From assembly GCF_019175385.1 (NCBI RefSeq), contig NC_083343.1:50862457-50926456 (forward strand): 64,000 nt of DNA, in the 5' to 3' direction. Below, in pieces: positions 44,741 to 57,980 of this stretch. Under the pieces are notes generated by a model that saw only the letters and a program-made list of their open reading frames with translations, was not told where the DNA came from and searched no databases. The translations under genes and the position numbers were made by a program. How positions within the stretch are numbered: the first letter of the stretch is position 1; the number at the start of each line of letters is the position of its first letter. This DNA is from Lycium barbarum. Its lineage: Eukaryota > Streptophyta > Magnoliopsida > Solanales > Solanaceae.

Positions 44741-45591
44741 AGACGGTTGGGGGACAATGATGAAAAGCACACTTCACTTTATAGCCCACCAGATCAGGCT
44801 AAGGACCGATCGACTATAGGTATCTGAGTCTTTTATTGGAATTTCCTATATGTGTGTATTTACTGTAGGTTATTGCTTAATAGCAGTGAGCGGAAACCCT
44901 AAAGGGACCAATGACAAAAGTATTTATATGTAACTATGATCAAGGTGTCTTCGCCACCATTGGAAATCTTGAAATTTGGGATGAAAGGTAGTCATACATG
45001 CAGATTGAATGTGATTATTGAGGATTTCAAAGGCCAAATTAGCATTTGCTTAGTCGGAAGCGAAAGAGATCCCTTTTAATCTGGAGGGAGATGCATTACG
45101 AGAATTTATTGGAATCCGTTAGAAATTCAACTTGTTCTAGGTCATGCGATAAAGGTCACGCAGTAGGGTGGATGCGATCGTACCAGCACTAGCACACCGG
45201 ATCCCATTAGCACTCCAAGGTTAAGCGTGCTGGGGTGAGAGTAATACTAGGATGGGTGACCCCCCTGGGAAGTGTACTAAGAGTCCTACAAATGCAGACA
45301 TAATAGACAGATTAGAAGCTAGAGTAACCTAAGGAAAATTGGAGTATGCGGAGCGGTTGGAAACCCTAAAAGATCACAAAGGATGAGGCGGACTAGACCG
45401 ACAAATAGAAAGAAGGTGCTAGAATTAGGATAAGTTCGAATAGTATTTGAAAATACTTTGTAAGCGAAGCGTTAGTAAATACACATATATATGTACGTGT
45501 ATGACATCCCATATGTGGCTGCGCCAACTGATATGTGTGTCCTAGCAACCGACATTGCTATATACGGAAGGCTTTAATCGAACAGGGTAAT
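44741..45591 (+). mobile_element. Family B internal region after C insertion
   Basis: Matches ~4409-5250 with moderate divergence, including the end of the leader frame and the 5S-like segment. It ends where a family D LTR begins at 45592; GTAAT (45587-45591) is the probable left target duplication. Confidence 0.88.
45170..45275 (+). pseudogene. 5S rRNA-like segment in family B, copy 2
   Basis: Same segment and boundaries as 4838-4943, with a few differences, some closer to plant 5S (CACCGGATCCC and GCGTGCTGGGG). The 3' end of 5S is again absent. Its place in two diverged B copies means it was captured before the family spread. Confidence 0.85.
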
Positions 45592-47607
45592 TGTTACACC
45601 TCGAAAATTCTCCGTGAACGTACAATGGGAGGGATTGACCTTTCTAACGCATATTCAGTCGTACCGGCATGGCCCCACTGATTTGTTTTTGATCCCATTT
45701 CATAGCGCCTGGGGAACGCAAGTTTGATCGAGGATTAGAGAGGAGAGGTGGAAGAAAGGGCTCGGGATGGATTTAGGAATATACCAGTGAAGACTATGAG
45801 TGTACGATGTTTTACTAAGAAGGGGATGAATACTTATGAGTTTTGAAAATGCGAAAGTTGCAGATTTGTACTTCAGCCCAGTTGGTCGTAAAATAGAATA
45901 CGACCCGTAAAGTGGTTTACGGACCGTAAACTGCTATCGTCCTCCAATATACAAAATTTGAACTTTCTGCCAAATGTCTACCAGGTTTAAATACGACTCA
46001 GAATACGGCCCGTAAATTGTGACCGTAAACCACCATGACTCCAGCAAACCTTTCTGTTTCTGATATGCTTAAATACGGTCGCGAAGGACGGACCGTAAAT
46101 CAGAATACGGCCTGTAAACTGGGTTTACGACCACTGTGCACTTCGACTACTATTCATAAAAATCAGATTTTAAGTTAAGTATAAGGGAACCTTTTTCATT
46201 CCATTAATTTCATTTTCACTCCACACTTCAAGAAACATCTAGAATACTCTCTAATATTCGTCCACAAGAGAAGCAAAGGAAAATCAAGATCAACAACACT
46301 AAAACCATGAAATCAAGAGTGTGAAACTCATCAAAGTTCATCCACACCATGAAAATGCAAAGGAAGTGAAGTAGGGTTTTTGGTAAGTTTTATGAATTTC
46401 TCATGATGATTGAAGTATTTATACGTTGAAACACTTGGATTATAGAAGAGTGTAGTAAATGGGTCATAAAATGTGAATAGTGCATAGTTGAATGATAGTT
46501 GGATTGAATTATGAATGTTGATGAGTTGGGAGTATAAATATGTTATGAATGACGTGTAGACCATAAAATAGGTGTGATGTATGAGAAAATGTGATGATGA
46601 GCTAAAACCCATAAATGTGGGGAAATTGGAGAAAAATGGTGGAATGTGGTAAATGTAGATAAATTACGATTGTTGATACGATATTGTGAATGTTTGGTAG
46701 TTGAAATGAAACATGGGAAAAGTAGTAGAAACAAAGGAAATGCTGCCCAATATTCCCTAGAAAATAGTCACGCATTCTTATAGTCGATTAACTGACGTTG
46801 ATGCGAATTCTCTTGAAGGTAAAGACGCGAATATTGAAGAAGAACGATCAAGCGGTAGAATGGCTAAAGGAAAAGGTATGTAAGGATAGTCCTTTTTTTC
46901 CAAGGCATGAATCCTGTGATATGATATTATTTCCATACACTTCCATGGCTTCCTTATATTCCGGAACCAAGAGCCTATGTTCATGGATAGCCACGTGAGA
47001 TAAGAATAAGAGACATGTTATGAGCACGATAACGGAGATGATAAGCTTAAGACTAAAGATTCTAGAGTTCATGGTATAATGTTTAAACAAAGCTAAAGAC
47101 ATTAACTACGATCTATTGGTAATGCTTGATGTATACACTCACCTTACATATTATTCCTTCAAGGTGAGGCGGGATACCTATGAATGCTCAATAATGTAAG
47201 CGGGGGCTCTCGACCTTACGTCACCCCGACATTGTTATAGATTGTTCATAAGCCTCAATGCATGTCCTATGACCAATGTTTCGAGAAACTACGAGTCTAT
47301 GTTCATAAAGGATTTCATATGTATACTTTGTCTAGTACACTAGTAGAGGCTCGAAGATACGTATGTGTGGGTTATATGGTCTCACAAGGTCACTACTGTA
47401 TATACGTAGATATGTGTACATTATCTTTTGATAGCCAAAGGGCTTATGTATATAAAAGTATTTATGTTCTTCAATGAAAATGATTTTCTTATGATTATGA
47501 GTTTATGAACGAAAAAGGAGGCTTAATGAGTACGATGAGTAGTAGAACGAGTGGTGCTCGGTGGTGAGCCCCGGGTACCCGTCACGGCCCCTAGCTGGGT
47601 CGTGACA
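45592..47607 (+). mobile_element. Family D 5' LTR (copy 2)
   Basis: Starts TGTTACACCTCG and ends GGGTCGTGACA. Compared with 28922-31619 it lacks ~0.8 kb after 47317 and has an extra 150 bp (45628-45777) near its start, of unknown origin. U3 palindromes are at 45897-46135. Confidence 0.88.
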
Positions 47608-47611
47608 GAAG

Positions 47612-47706
47612 TGTTATCAGGGCAGTTCAGTCCTAGGAAGTGTCTACAAGCCGTGTCTAGTAGAGTCTTGTTTATGGTGTGTTGCGCGCCACATCAATAA
47701 ACAAGG
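47612..47706 (+). promoter_or_regulatory. Degenerate D primer site and leader hairpin (copy 2)
   Basis: Primer site TGTTATCAGGGC with the same two changes as copy 1. The hairpin 47666-47706 has its loop palindrome GCGCGC at 47684-47689. Just downstream a 13-bp deletion near 47750 removes TCGTGCGATAGAG, a leader motif otherwise conserved in A, B and D. Confidence 0.75.
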
Positions 47707-47798
47707 GACTACAGGGCATTTAGGAAAAATGACCATCTTTCCTCTATGAGACCGTGTATAAGATTTTATCCTCCCTAATAGTGTGTTGTGATTTCAGA

Positions 47799-49174
47799 AT
47801 GCCGCCAAAGGGAAAAGCTACAGCCGCCCAGAAACGCAAGACTACGGCAAAGAAGCGGGTAGAAAGAGAGCCTCCGATGTATGTAGAAGAGGGCGAGTCA
47901 CATAATGAGGCCCTATCTAATACTTCCTCCACCCCACCTGATGTGGAAGAACAAGGAGGAGCTCCAGCTCCAATTCCTCCCCTGGTTGCTTCGGGTCAAC
48001 AAGTGACCGAGGCTATCCGCTTATTGACACAACTAGTTGCCACCCAGGCACAGCTACAGGGTTTGGGTTCAAGTGACAGGGCCGTTAGTATTAGAGCCCG
48101 CGATTTTATGACTTTAAATCCTCCGGAGTTCTTTGAGTCAACGCCGGAAGAAGACCCGCAAGGCTTTATTGATGAGATGTTGAGGACGTTGAAAATTATC
48201 CATGCCTCCGTGACTGAATCTGTGGAGTTAGCATCTTACAGACTCCGGGACGTGTCAGTCTTATGGTATAATAATTGGGTATTACAAGAGGAGAGAATGC
48301 GCCTCCTCCGGTTTGGCAAGAATTTGTAGATGCCTTCATCCGCCACTACTTGCCACCCAAGGTCCGCCGAGCTAGAGCGGATAGGTTCTTAAATCTGAAA
48401 CAAGGAAATATGAGTGCTCGGGAGTGTAGCCTTCAATTCAATTCATTGTCTAAGTATGCCCCGGCTATGGTGTCCGATATGGGAGATAGGGTGCATAGGT
48501 TTGTGAGTGGCCGAGGGCCCCATTTGTTCAAAGATTTCTTAACGGCTTCATTACAAGACGGGATGGATATCTCCCGCATTTAAGCCCATGCTCAAAATCT
48601 AGAAGGTCAACGACATCCGCAAAGGGGCGAGCGTGATATGGATCAGGGGCCAAGTAAGAGGGCCAGATCCATAGGTGCTGATAGCAACCATAGAAGGGGA
48701 TCGAGGCAGACGTATTCTTGGCACTCAGGTCAGTCAGTGACTAGTGTACCTCCACGAGTTGCAGACCATGGGTCCGACTTCTCTAGTCATCCCAGACCAA
48801 ATCAGAGTTTCACCGAGTCGGGCTCTCGGTATATGAGTGATTCAGGCCAGAGGAGATCATCTATACCACAATGTACCCAGTGCGGTAAGCTATATTGGGG
48901 GCCATGCCATTTGGGCTCGGATGTTTGTTATGTTTAGAGTCAGTCAGGTCACATTATGAGAGAGTGCTCGTTTCGAGGTGGTAGGGACGCGGCTCAGCCC
49001 GCAGGATCAGCGTTTGGTTCTTCTTCGGTGCGCCCGGGAGGGCAGACTTCCCCAGTTCCGGTAGGGCGAGGTAGAGGTAGAGGGGGAGCAACTACTTCAG
49101 GTGCCACCCAGCCCTGTATATATGCTTTAGCTGAGCGATAGGATCCAGAGTCATTTCCGGATGCCGTCACAGGT
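47799..49174 (+). pseudogene. Family D gag, disabled (copy 2)
   Basis: Duplicate of 23914-25289 with the same one-base deletion, the stops after GMDISRI, CYV and LAER, and the same end at DAVTG. Only a few substitutions separate them (for example RDVAVLWY to RDVSVLWY), so inactivation predates the duplication. Confidence 0.9.
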
Positions 49175-49937
49175 ATATCTGTACCTTTGATAATGTGTGA
49201 ATGGAGAAATAAATATTTATCATGTTAAACAAGTATGAATTGAGAGGTTTTATGCTATGTAGCGACGGTAATCGATAAGGTACCATATGTGGTATTAACA
49301 GTTTATATATATATATATCCTTGAGGATAGTATTGATCCACCACTAGTAATCGATATGAAATACCTTTAGAAATACTACCGATAAGAGTTAAAGGGGATT
49401 TTGAGGACGATGCTACACAAGCCTTAAGGAAGTAGGGTGTGAATGGTAGAACCTCCAAGATAGAAGTTGCTAAAGAATAGCGAAAAGATAGGGTCAGTTA
49501 GAAAAAAGGTGACATGCGCTACCGAGCAAGTTAGTTATTGATGAAAGCTTCCTTATCGTGTAGAGTATATTGTCAATATATTTCTATGAAGATGTGAGTT
49601 TGAGGAAAATATACGAGACATGAGTTATAGCACTTTAGAAGTTACCACTACAGGATTATGGAGTTAGTAGTACGAGGCTGCAAAATCAATAAAGGATATG
49701 AGAGATGTCCTAAAAGAATTTACTATACGATGAAAAGGGAATGGGAGAGATGTAAGTTAAGAACCAAGCTTGAAAAAGGTATGTACGTTTTATTTTCATG
49801 CTTTTGGGTCATGTGTGGCCATAGATATGTTGCTATTATGTTGTGGCCCTATGAGGCAATGATATTATTGGTTGTTGTGACAGGGTGGTAGTACCATATT
49901 ACAAGGGAAACTCTGGAGAATTTTTCGTAGAATCCCC
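49175..49937 (+). other. Non-coding part of family D internal region (copy 2)
   Basis: Duplicate of 25290-26052; no coding signal seen. Confidence 0.65.
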
Positions 49938-50093
49938 TGTCACGACCCAAGCCCGTAGGCCATGACTAGTGCCCGAACTGGGCACCCGAACACACTCATC
50001 CTATCCGAATCACTTACAGATAGCGTATTCAGGCACAAATATCACACACTGCCTCAAATTATATCAAACTGTCTCAGACACATTTCAACACAA

Positions 50094-50137
<44 letters not shown>

Positions 50138-52716
50138 AGCCGACAAGGCTACCAAATGGCGCAACGGCCAAAAACATATACAAGTGCACGCCGACGAGGC
50201 TGCCATGGCGAGTGGGATCATACAAACACATCAGTACAGAAGTAGGCACAAACCCACATATACGTCTACAGACCTCTAAACAGACCAACCGAATCATATG
50301 GCGGGACAGGGCCCCGCCGTACCCCTGAACAAATATATACATATGCAACAAACGAGTGTATATACCAAAATGTAGGCTCCGGAATAAGAGGAACACTCCA
50401 AATAGCAGAAGAGGGTGTCCTAAACTGGTGGATCGCCAAACTGTGCGTCTGTACCTGCGGGCGTGAAACGCAGCCCCCCGAAGAAAGGGGGTCAGTACGA
50501 AATATGTACTGAGTATGCAAAACAGAAGATACATGAAACAAATCCGAGGCATAAATGAAATAGAAGTACAGAAAAATAAGTGCAAGTCCAAAATATCAAA
50601 ATGTTTTACTCTCAAAATATAAGTCATGCATAGGGCATAGAAAATATGGTCGCCCGCCCGTCGATGGCGCCATAACACAGCATAACACCAGAAGGTTTCA
50701 CATCTCCGTGTCCCCGTCACACATCATAACACAACATAACGCCATACACAGCATAACGCCCAATATAAGTGGAACCCGACTCTCTAGTGAGTGGCTCGGT
50801 GAACCATAAACACAGCATAACACCGGAGTATATCAAAGTGCGCATGACAACAGAACCGGCCCGGGACTCAGCGAAAGATATAACAGAACGCACGAGCAGA
50901 GTCGTGAGTAACCATATGCATAAAATCATTATCATGGACACAACTATAAGTAAAATGACCATAATTGAGAATTAAAATAATAGTCATACCAAATTTCTTC
51001 AAAAGTCTTCCGAATTACATAAAGGAAAGTCGCGGGACCCACGGACGGGTATCGACCCGAGCCGGGCCCGCCTATGGAGAACATACTCATCATACGCCAT
51101 GCAAACTCCTACGAAAATATTGGAGCAATCCGAGCCTTTATGTGAAAGATACGACGTCCATAGTTACAGAATTCTTTAAAACAAAACTTTTTGTGCAACA
51201 TTTGGAAATCAATTATTTCGAAGACATAAAGGTTTATATTTCATCACATCAAACATACGAATGCCAAGGAATATATATAAGAGTCATAACGTACTCGGAT
51301 TGCGAATTTAGAATTTCCTCGAGGCTCATGACATAATCTATTTATAACTAAGGCATGCCAAAAGAAGGAAGGTTTGAGGTTTACATACCTCGTACGCACT
51401 CCAAGCTAGCCCAACTCAAGCTAATCCCAACCTACGCCTCGGGCTCCCCAAGGTCTACAAATATGTTAACGAATATCAAACATTAGACATAGGCACTTAG
51501 GCGATTTATTCCAAACTAACACTCAATTCTACAGAAATTTGGGCAGCATTTCCCCTGTAAATAGGCCAACCCCGAGAATTTAACTCGGCCAAATCAATAA
51601 TCACAACAACAATAACCAACCTAACAACTCCAATGACCAATATGAAAGGCAATATAACATTAACAACTCTCTTTTACATGATTCTACAACATTCATAATA
51701 TTCAATTCGACGGCTTACATTCAAGCCACATTACCGCTCATACATTCAATTACCAACCCGAACCCATATCAACAATATTCAAGGACATTTTAAAAAATTT
51801 ACACAATATTTCCAACAATCCAACAATTGCTCCAATTTTCCCGAAAAACAATCCCACACCCGAGAACACAACCATAACCCATTCTTGTCATGAAATATGA
51901 CCTATATTCGGCCACACTACACATATACATATAATGATGATTTTTATTCTTTTCTCCACACTACCCAACTAAATATGCTACATAGAATCAATTCATCAAC
52001 CCAATCACAACACACACATCTACACGACCCTACACACCATACACGGCTCACCTCCAACTTACTATATTTCACAAGTTTCATCCATATTAACATACTACAA
52101 CATGCATAAAACATTCACAACACATAAAACAAGATCAAATCTTACCTTTCTTCTTCAACTCCACAAATAGGCTAGGGTTTGCGATCTACTAGACGGGTGG
52201 CTTGATCGCTCCAATAACACTTCCACACTACTTAGGGACCTCAAATTAGTGGATTTACACCAAAGAATTATTTTTGGAATGGCTAAAATTGGACTTGGTT
52301 TTTATTGGTTCTTGGCCGAGAGTTTGTTGGTTGTTGTTCTTCAACTTCTTGATTTTTTTCTAAGTGTGGAATGCTAGAAGATGACTTAAAAGTCATCTTT
52401 TAAGCTCCTAGGTGAAACCTCCATGCGTCCATGGCCCACACATGTGTTGGACCATTTAAAATTTGCCACAAGGTGTGTGGGACCACTTTCAAAGCCACAC
52501 GGCTAAGGGCCTCTTTTTGCAAATTTTCAACTCCCAAATATGACTTTTGGTCCCAACTTTTCCTAAGTATTCCATGCCAACAATTTCATGTACAACATAT
52601 GTCTCAAAGTAAAATCGAAGGTCAAAAGTCCCGACTTCATGTCCCGGAAAGGTCTTGGCCCTAACTTATCATAGTTAATCCGGATTGTCCCAATGTATAA
52701 AATACGGGACGTAACA
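49938..52716 (-). mobile_element. Family F solo LTR (copy 2)
   Basis: 2779 bp, 40 bp shorter than copy 1 because of the AT microsatellite (50096-50133). TCCCC duplications are at 49933-49937 and 52717-52721. Confidence 0.9.
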
Positions 52717-52721
52717 TCCCC

Positions 52722-52766
52722 GCTGAATTAACATTTGAGGACGAATGTTCCAAAAGGGGGAGAGAA
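52722..52766 (+). promoter_or_regulatory. Family D hairpin and polypurine tract (copy 2)
   Basis: Duplicate of 28877-28921, abutting the LTR at 52767. Confidence 0.8.
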
Positions 52767-54480
52767 TGTTACACCTCGGAAATTCTCCGTGAACGTACAA
52801 TGAATAGACCAACGAAGAGTATAAGTGTACGATGTTTTACTAAGAAGGGGATGACTACTTATGAGTTTTGAAAATGCGAAAGTTGCAGATTTGCACTTCA
52901 GCCCAATTGGTCGTAAAATAGAATACGGCCCGTAAAGTGGCTTACGGACCGTAAACTGCTATCGTCCTCCAATATACAAAATTTCAACTTTCTGCCAAAT
53001 GTCTACATCGTTAAATACGACTCAGAATACGGACCGTAAATCAAAATACGGCCCGTAAACTGTGACCGTAAACCACCATGACTCCAGCAAACCTTTCTGA
53101 TTCTGATATGCTTAAATACGGTCGCGAAGGACGGACCGTAAACCAGAATACGGCCCGTAAACTGGGTTTACGGCCACTGTGCACTTCGAATACTGTTCAT
53201 AAAAATCAGATTTTAAGTTAAGTATAAGGGACCCTTTTTCATTCCATTCATTCATTTTTACTCCACACTTCAAGAAACATCTAGAATACTCTCTAATATT
53301 CATCCACAAGAGAAGCAAAGGAAAATCAAGATCAACAACACTAAAACCATGAAATCAAGAGTGTGAAACTCATCAAAGTTCATCTACACCAAGAAATTGC
53401 AAAGGAAGTGAAGTAGGGTTTTGCATAGAAGAGTATTGCTACTCAAGGCTCATTCCTACCACATCTAAGGTAAGTTTTATGACTTTCTCATGATGACTGA
53501 AGTATTTACACGTTGAAACACTTGGATTATAGAAGAGTGTAGTAAATGGGTCATAAAATGTGAATAGTGCATAGTTGAATAATAGTTGGATTGAATTATG
53601 AATGTTGATGAGTTGGGAATATAAATATGTTATGAATGACGTGTAGACCATAAAATAGGTGTGATGTATGACCCATAAATGTGGGGAAATTGGAGAAAAA
53701 TGGTGGAATGTGGTAAATGTAGATAAATGACGATTGTTGATACGATATTGTGAATGTTTGGTAGTTGAAATGAAACATGGGAAAAGCAGTAGAAACAAAG
53801 GAAATGCTGCCCAATTTTCCCTAGAAAATAGTCACACGTTCTTATAGTCGATTAACTGACGTTGATGCGAATTCTCTTGAAGGTAAAGACGCGAATATTG
53901 AAGAAGAACGATCAAGCGGTAGAATGGCTAAAGGAAAAGGTATGTAAGGATAGTCCTTTTTTTCCAAGGCATGAATCCTGTGATATGATATTATTTCCAT
54001 ACACTTCCATGGCTTCCTTATATTCCGGATCCAAGAGCCTATGTTCATGGATAACCACGTGAGATAAGAATAAGAGACATGTTATGAGCACGATAACGGA
54101 GATGATAAGCTTAAGACTAAAGATTCTAGAGTTCATGGTATAATGTTTAAACAAAGCTAAAGACATTAACTACGATCTATTGGTAATGCTTGATGTATAC
54201 ACTCACCTTACATATTAATTCCTTCAAGGTGAGGCGGGATACCTATGAATGCTCCATAATGTAAGCGGGGGCTCTCGACCTTACGTCACCCCGACATTGT
54301 TATAGATTGTTCATAAGCCTCAATGCATGTCCTATGACCAATGTTTCGAGAAACTACGAGTCTATGTTCATAAAGGATTTCATGTGAGATAAAGGTAAGA
54401 GATATGCTATAGAAATGATAATGCAAATGATGAGCTTAAGCCCAAAGATTATAATGACTATCATACGATAATTATACGAA
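52767..54480 (+). mobile_element. Family D 3' LTR, 3' end missing
   Basis: Matches 28922-30627 and is then replaced by an E-family LTR. Carries the U3 palindrome array (52921-53180). Confidence 0.88.
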
Positions 54481-56526
54481 AAATGGCTAAACACGACCTG
54501 GTGGACGGACCATAAAGTGATTTACGGCCCGTAAACCATGGTCGTAAATCACCATGCATGCAGGCCAAAGTTTCTGGTCCTGCTTAAGCTTAAAGACGAC
54601 CACGAGGGATGGTCCGTAAACTGAAATACGGACCGTAAACCTCCATGGACGACCACTGTTCACCCAGCACAGATTTTCCAATTCATTAAATATGAGGATC
54701 AAGACTTATTTTATTTCATTACAACATTACACCACTTCTCTCTAAAACTTCTCTCTACATTTATTATATGAGTTTTCAAGGATTATAAGCCATCAATAAC
54801 ATTAAGACAAGTGAATCAAGTGTAAGGAAGCCATTAAATACCATTCAAGTCAAGAAATGCAAATGGAGAAAAATTAGGGTTTTGCTCAAAGAGGAGTATT
54901 ACCAACCAAAGCTTGTTCCTACAACTTCTAAGGTAAGATTCATGATTTTTACATGATGTTTAAGGTATTGGAGAATTAAAGTACATGGATTGTAGAAAAT
55001 ATGGTCAACTAGGTCATGAATGATGAATAGTGACATTTTGAGAAATAGTTTGAATTGAGTTATGAATGTTGTTGTGTTGTGATATGAATGTGTTATAAAT
55101 GGTATTAAGATCATGAACTAGACACTTTAGATGAATGGACGAAGTTAGGTGTTATGACCATGAATGTGGGTGAATTAGAGGCAAATTGAGGAAATCTAGA
55201 CAATGTGGATAATGTGAATGACTAATGGCCATTGTTATGATATTAATGAAGGTATAAACGCTAGCATGGGAAGGGAACGTGCAAGTGTAGAATAGTTTGA
55301 CGGAAAGGTATGTAAGGCTAACCCTTCTTTCATAAGGCATGGTTCTTGGCCAAATTCCTAATTCCTCTATATGAGTATGTTGTCTTCACATGATTGACAT
55401 TCTGAGCTCATAAGCTCACGACCCTTGATATGTACTATGATTATACTATGTTCCTCGTATGACGAGTAAGTCCATAATGTAGATGTAACGAATGATGAGG
55501 ATAGTAATGATGATTAGAGTAAAATGAGATTAAAGATGCTTACGAGCTATGATATATGTATATGTATGCCTATGAAAGGCTATGATAAGACCCCGAGCTT
55601 ATGATGCCGGGCAAGACTATATGTATATGACTATGTATAAAGTACGTATACGATTACGAAACGCGCGCACACCTCTGCAGATGGTACGGATAACCCTGAC
55701 GCCTTGGTAGGGCCAGGTATGTATGATCTTGAGCCTTGGTTGGCCAAGTATGTATGACACACCGATCCTACGAGGTTGGGTATGCTATGTAAATACTATG
55801 TATATGATATGACCATGTATATAATATGAATATGAGTGTGATAAGACTTAGTAAGGGCATGTATACGAATATGAACACAAAGTGGTATGGCTATTATTAT
55901 GGGATACGAACGACGATGTATGCTAGTAAGCGACATGATGATGATGATATTACTGTCTCCCCTCCTATGCTATTTCATATGATATCTATTATGCTTCTAT
56001 ATTGATGTTGATCATGCTTTACATACTCAGTACATTCTTCGTACTGACGTCCTTTTGTTTATGGACGCTGCGTCATGCCCACAGGTGCACAGGGAGACAG
56101 ACTTGATCCATAGCTGCTTATTCAGAGATTGCATAGCAGAGCTCCATTTCTTTCGGAGTCGTAGCTTTTGGGTACTTATTCTTTTGTGTATATAATTATG
56201 GGCATAACGGGGTCCTGTCCCGCTCATACGATATGTCATACTCTTAGAGGCTCGTAGTCATGTGTATGTGGTAGAGATGTTCGGCCATGTCGGCCCATGT
56301 TTTGTATATCTTTTGTTAGCCACGTCGGCCTTGTACTTATGATGTGGCACAGATGCCTATGATACGTTAAATGATGATGGTCGTCTAATGGGATCAATAT
56401 GATTAACGATAAGAAAAGCACGAATTGACTTATGGTTCACCTAGATGTTATGTTATGTACGATAAGGGGGTGCTCGGGTGGGGTAGTACCGGGTGCTCGT
56501 CGCGGCCCCCTAGCCCGGTCGTGACA
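54481..56526 (+). mobile_element. E-family LTR, 5' end missing
   Basis: Related to the reverse complement of 1913-4221: both carry GGATAACCCTGA-GCCTTGGTAGGGCCAGGTATGTATGATC and the same downstream order. It ends GGTCGTGACA. Contains ACGG-CCGT palindromes (54512-54640) and a perfect TCAGTAC hairpin (56027-56047). Its start is missing at the junction with the D LTR. Confidence 0.8.
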
Positions 56527-56529
56527 GAA

Positions 56530-57980
56530 TGTTACACCTCAAAAATTCTCTGTGAACGTACAATGAATAGACCAACGAAGAGTATGAGTGTACGATGTTT
56601 TACTAAGAAGGGGATGACTACTTATGAGTTTTGAAAATGCGAAAGTTGCAGATTTGCACTTAAGCCCAGTTGGTCGTAAAATAGAATACGGCCCGTAAAG
56701 TGGTTTACGGACCGTAAACTGTTATCGTCCTCCGATAAACAAAATTTCAACTTTCTGCGAAATGTCTACATGGTTAAATACGACTCAGAATACGGACCGT
56801 AAATCAAAATACGGCCCGTAAACTATGACCGTAAACCACCATGACTCCAGCAAACATTTCTGTTTCTAATATGCTTAAATACGGTCGCGAAGGACGGACC
56901 GTAAACCAGAATACGGCCCGTAAACTGGGTTTACGGCCACTGTGTACTTCGACTACTGTTCATAAAAATCAGATTTTAAGTTAAGTATAAGAGACCCTTT
57001 TTCATTCCATTCATTTCATTTTCACTCCACACTTCAAGAAACATCTATAATACTCTCTAATATTCATCCACAAGAGAAGCAAAGGAAAATCAAGATCAAC
57101 AACACTAAAACCATGAAATCAAGAGTGTGAAACTCATCAAAGTTCATTTACACCAAGAAATTGCAAAGGAAGTGAAGTAGGGTTTTTGGCATAGAAGAGT
57201 ATTGCTACTCAAGGCTCATTCCTACCACATCTAAGGTAAGTTTTATGACTTTCTCATGATGATTGAAGTATTTATACGTTGAAACACTTGGATTATAGAA
57301 GAGTGTAGTAAATGGGTCATAAAATGTGAATAGTGCATAGTTGAATGATAGTTGGATTGAATTATGAATGTTGATGAGTTGGGAGTATAAATATGTTATG
57401 AATGACGTGTAGACCATAAAATAGGTGTGATGTATGAGAAAATGTGATGATGAGATAAAACCCATAAATGTGGGGAAATTGGAGAAAAATGGTGGAATGT
57501 GGTAAATGTAGATAAATGACGATTGTTGATACGATATTGTGAATGTTTGGTAGTTGAAATGAAACATTGAAAAAGTAGTAGAAACAAAGGAAATGCTGCC
57601 CAATTTTCCCTAGAAAATAGTCACGCGTTCTTATAGTCGATTAACTGACGTTGATGCAAATTCTCTTGAAGGTAAAGACGCGAATATTGAAGAAGAACGA
57701 TCAAGCGGTAGAATAGATAAAGGAAAATGTATGTAAGGCTAGTCCTTTCTTTCCAAGGCATGAATCCCATGATATGATATTATTTCCATACACTTCCATG
57801 GCTTCCTTATATTCCGGAACCAAGAGCCTATGTTTATGGATAGCCACGTGAGATAAGAATAAGAGACATGTTATGAGCACGATAACGGAGATGATAAGCT
57901 TAAGACTAAAGATTTTAGAGTTCATGGTATAATGTTTAAACAAAGCTAAAGACATTAACTACGATCTATTGGTAATGCTT
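56530..57980 (+). mobile_element. Family D LTR, 3' half missing
   Basis: Starts TGTTACACCTC only three bases after the preceding LTR and matches D up to GCTTGATGTA, where it is joined to a tandem array that also starts GATGTA. U3 palindromes at 56686-56945. Confidence 0.85.

Larger units (their letters stand above)
40740..44827 (+). pseudogene. Family B leader reading frame, split by family C
   Basis: Joining 40740-41153 to 44741-44827 (one CTAGT kept) gives an uninterrupted frame of 167 codons ending at TGA 44825-44827. This is the most complete copy. The frame is open in three family copies despite substitutions, which suggests it was once coding. No ATG lies near the start, and no domain is recognised. 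It occupies the gag position. An alternative is a drifted, no longer translated gag start. Confidence 0.5.
46577..54480 (+). repeat. Segmental duplication, block 2 copy 2
   Basis: Matches 22679-30627. It ends at 54480, where a different LTR is joined to D LTR sequence. Confidence 0.9.
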
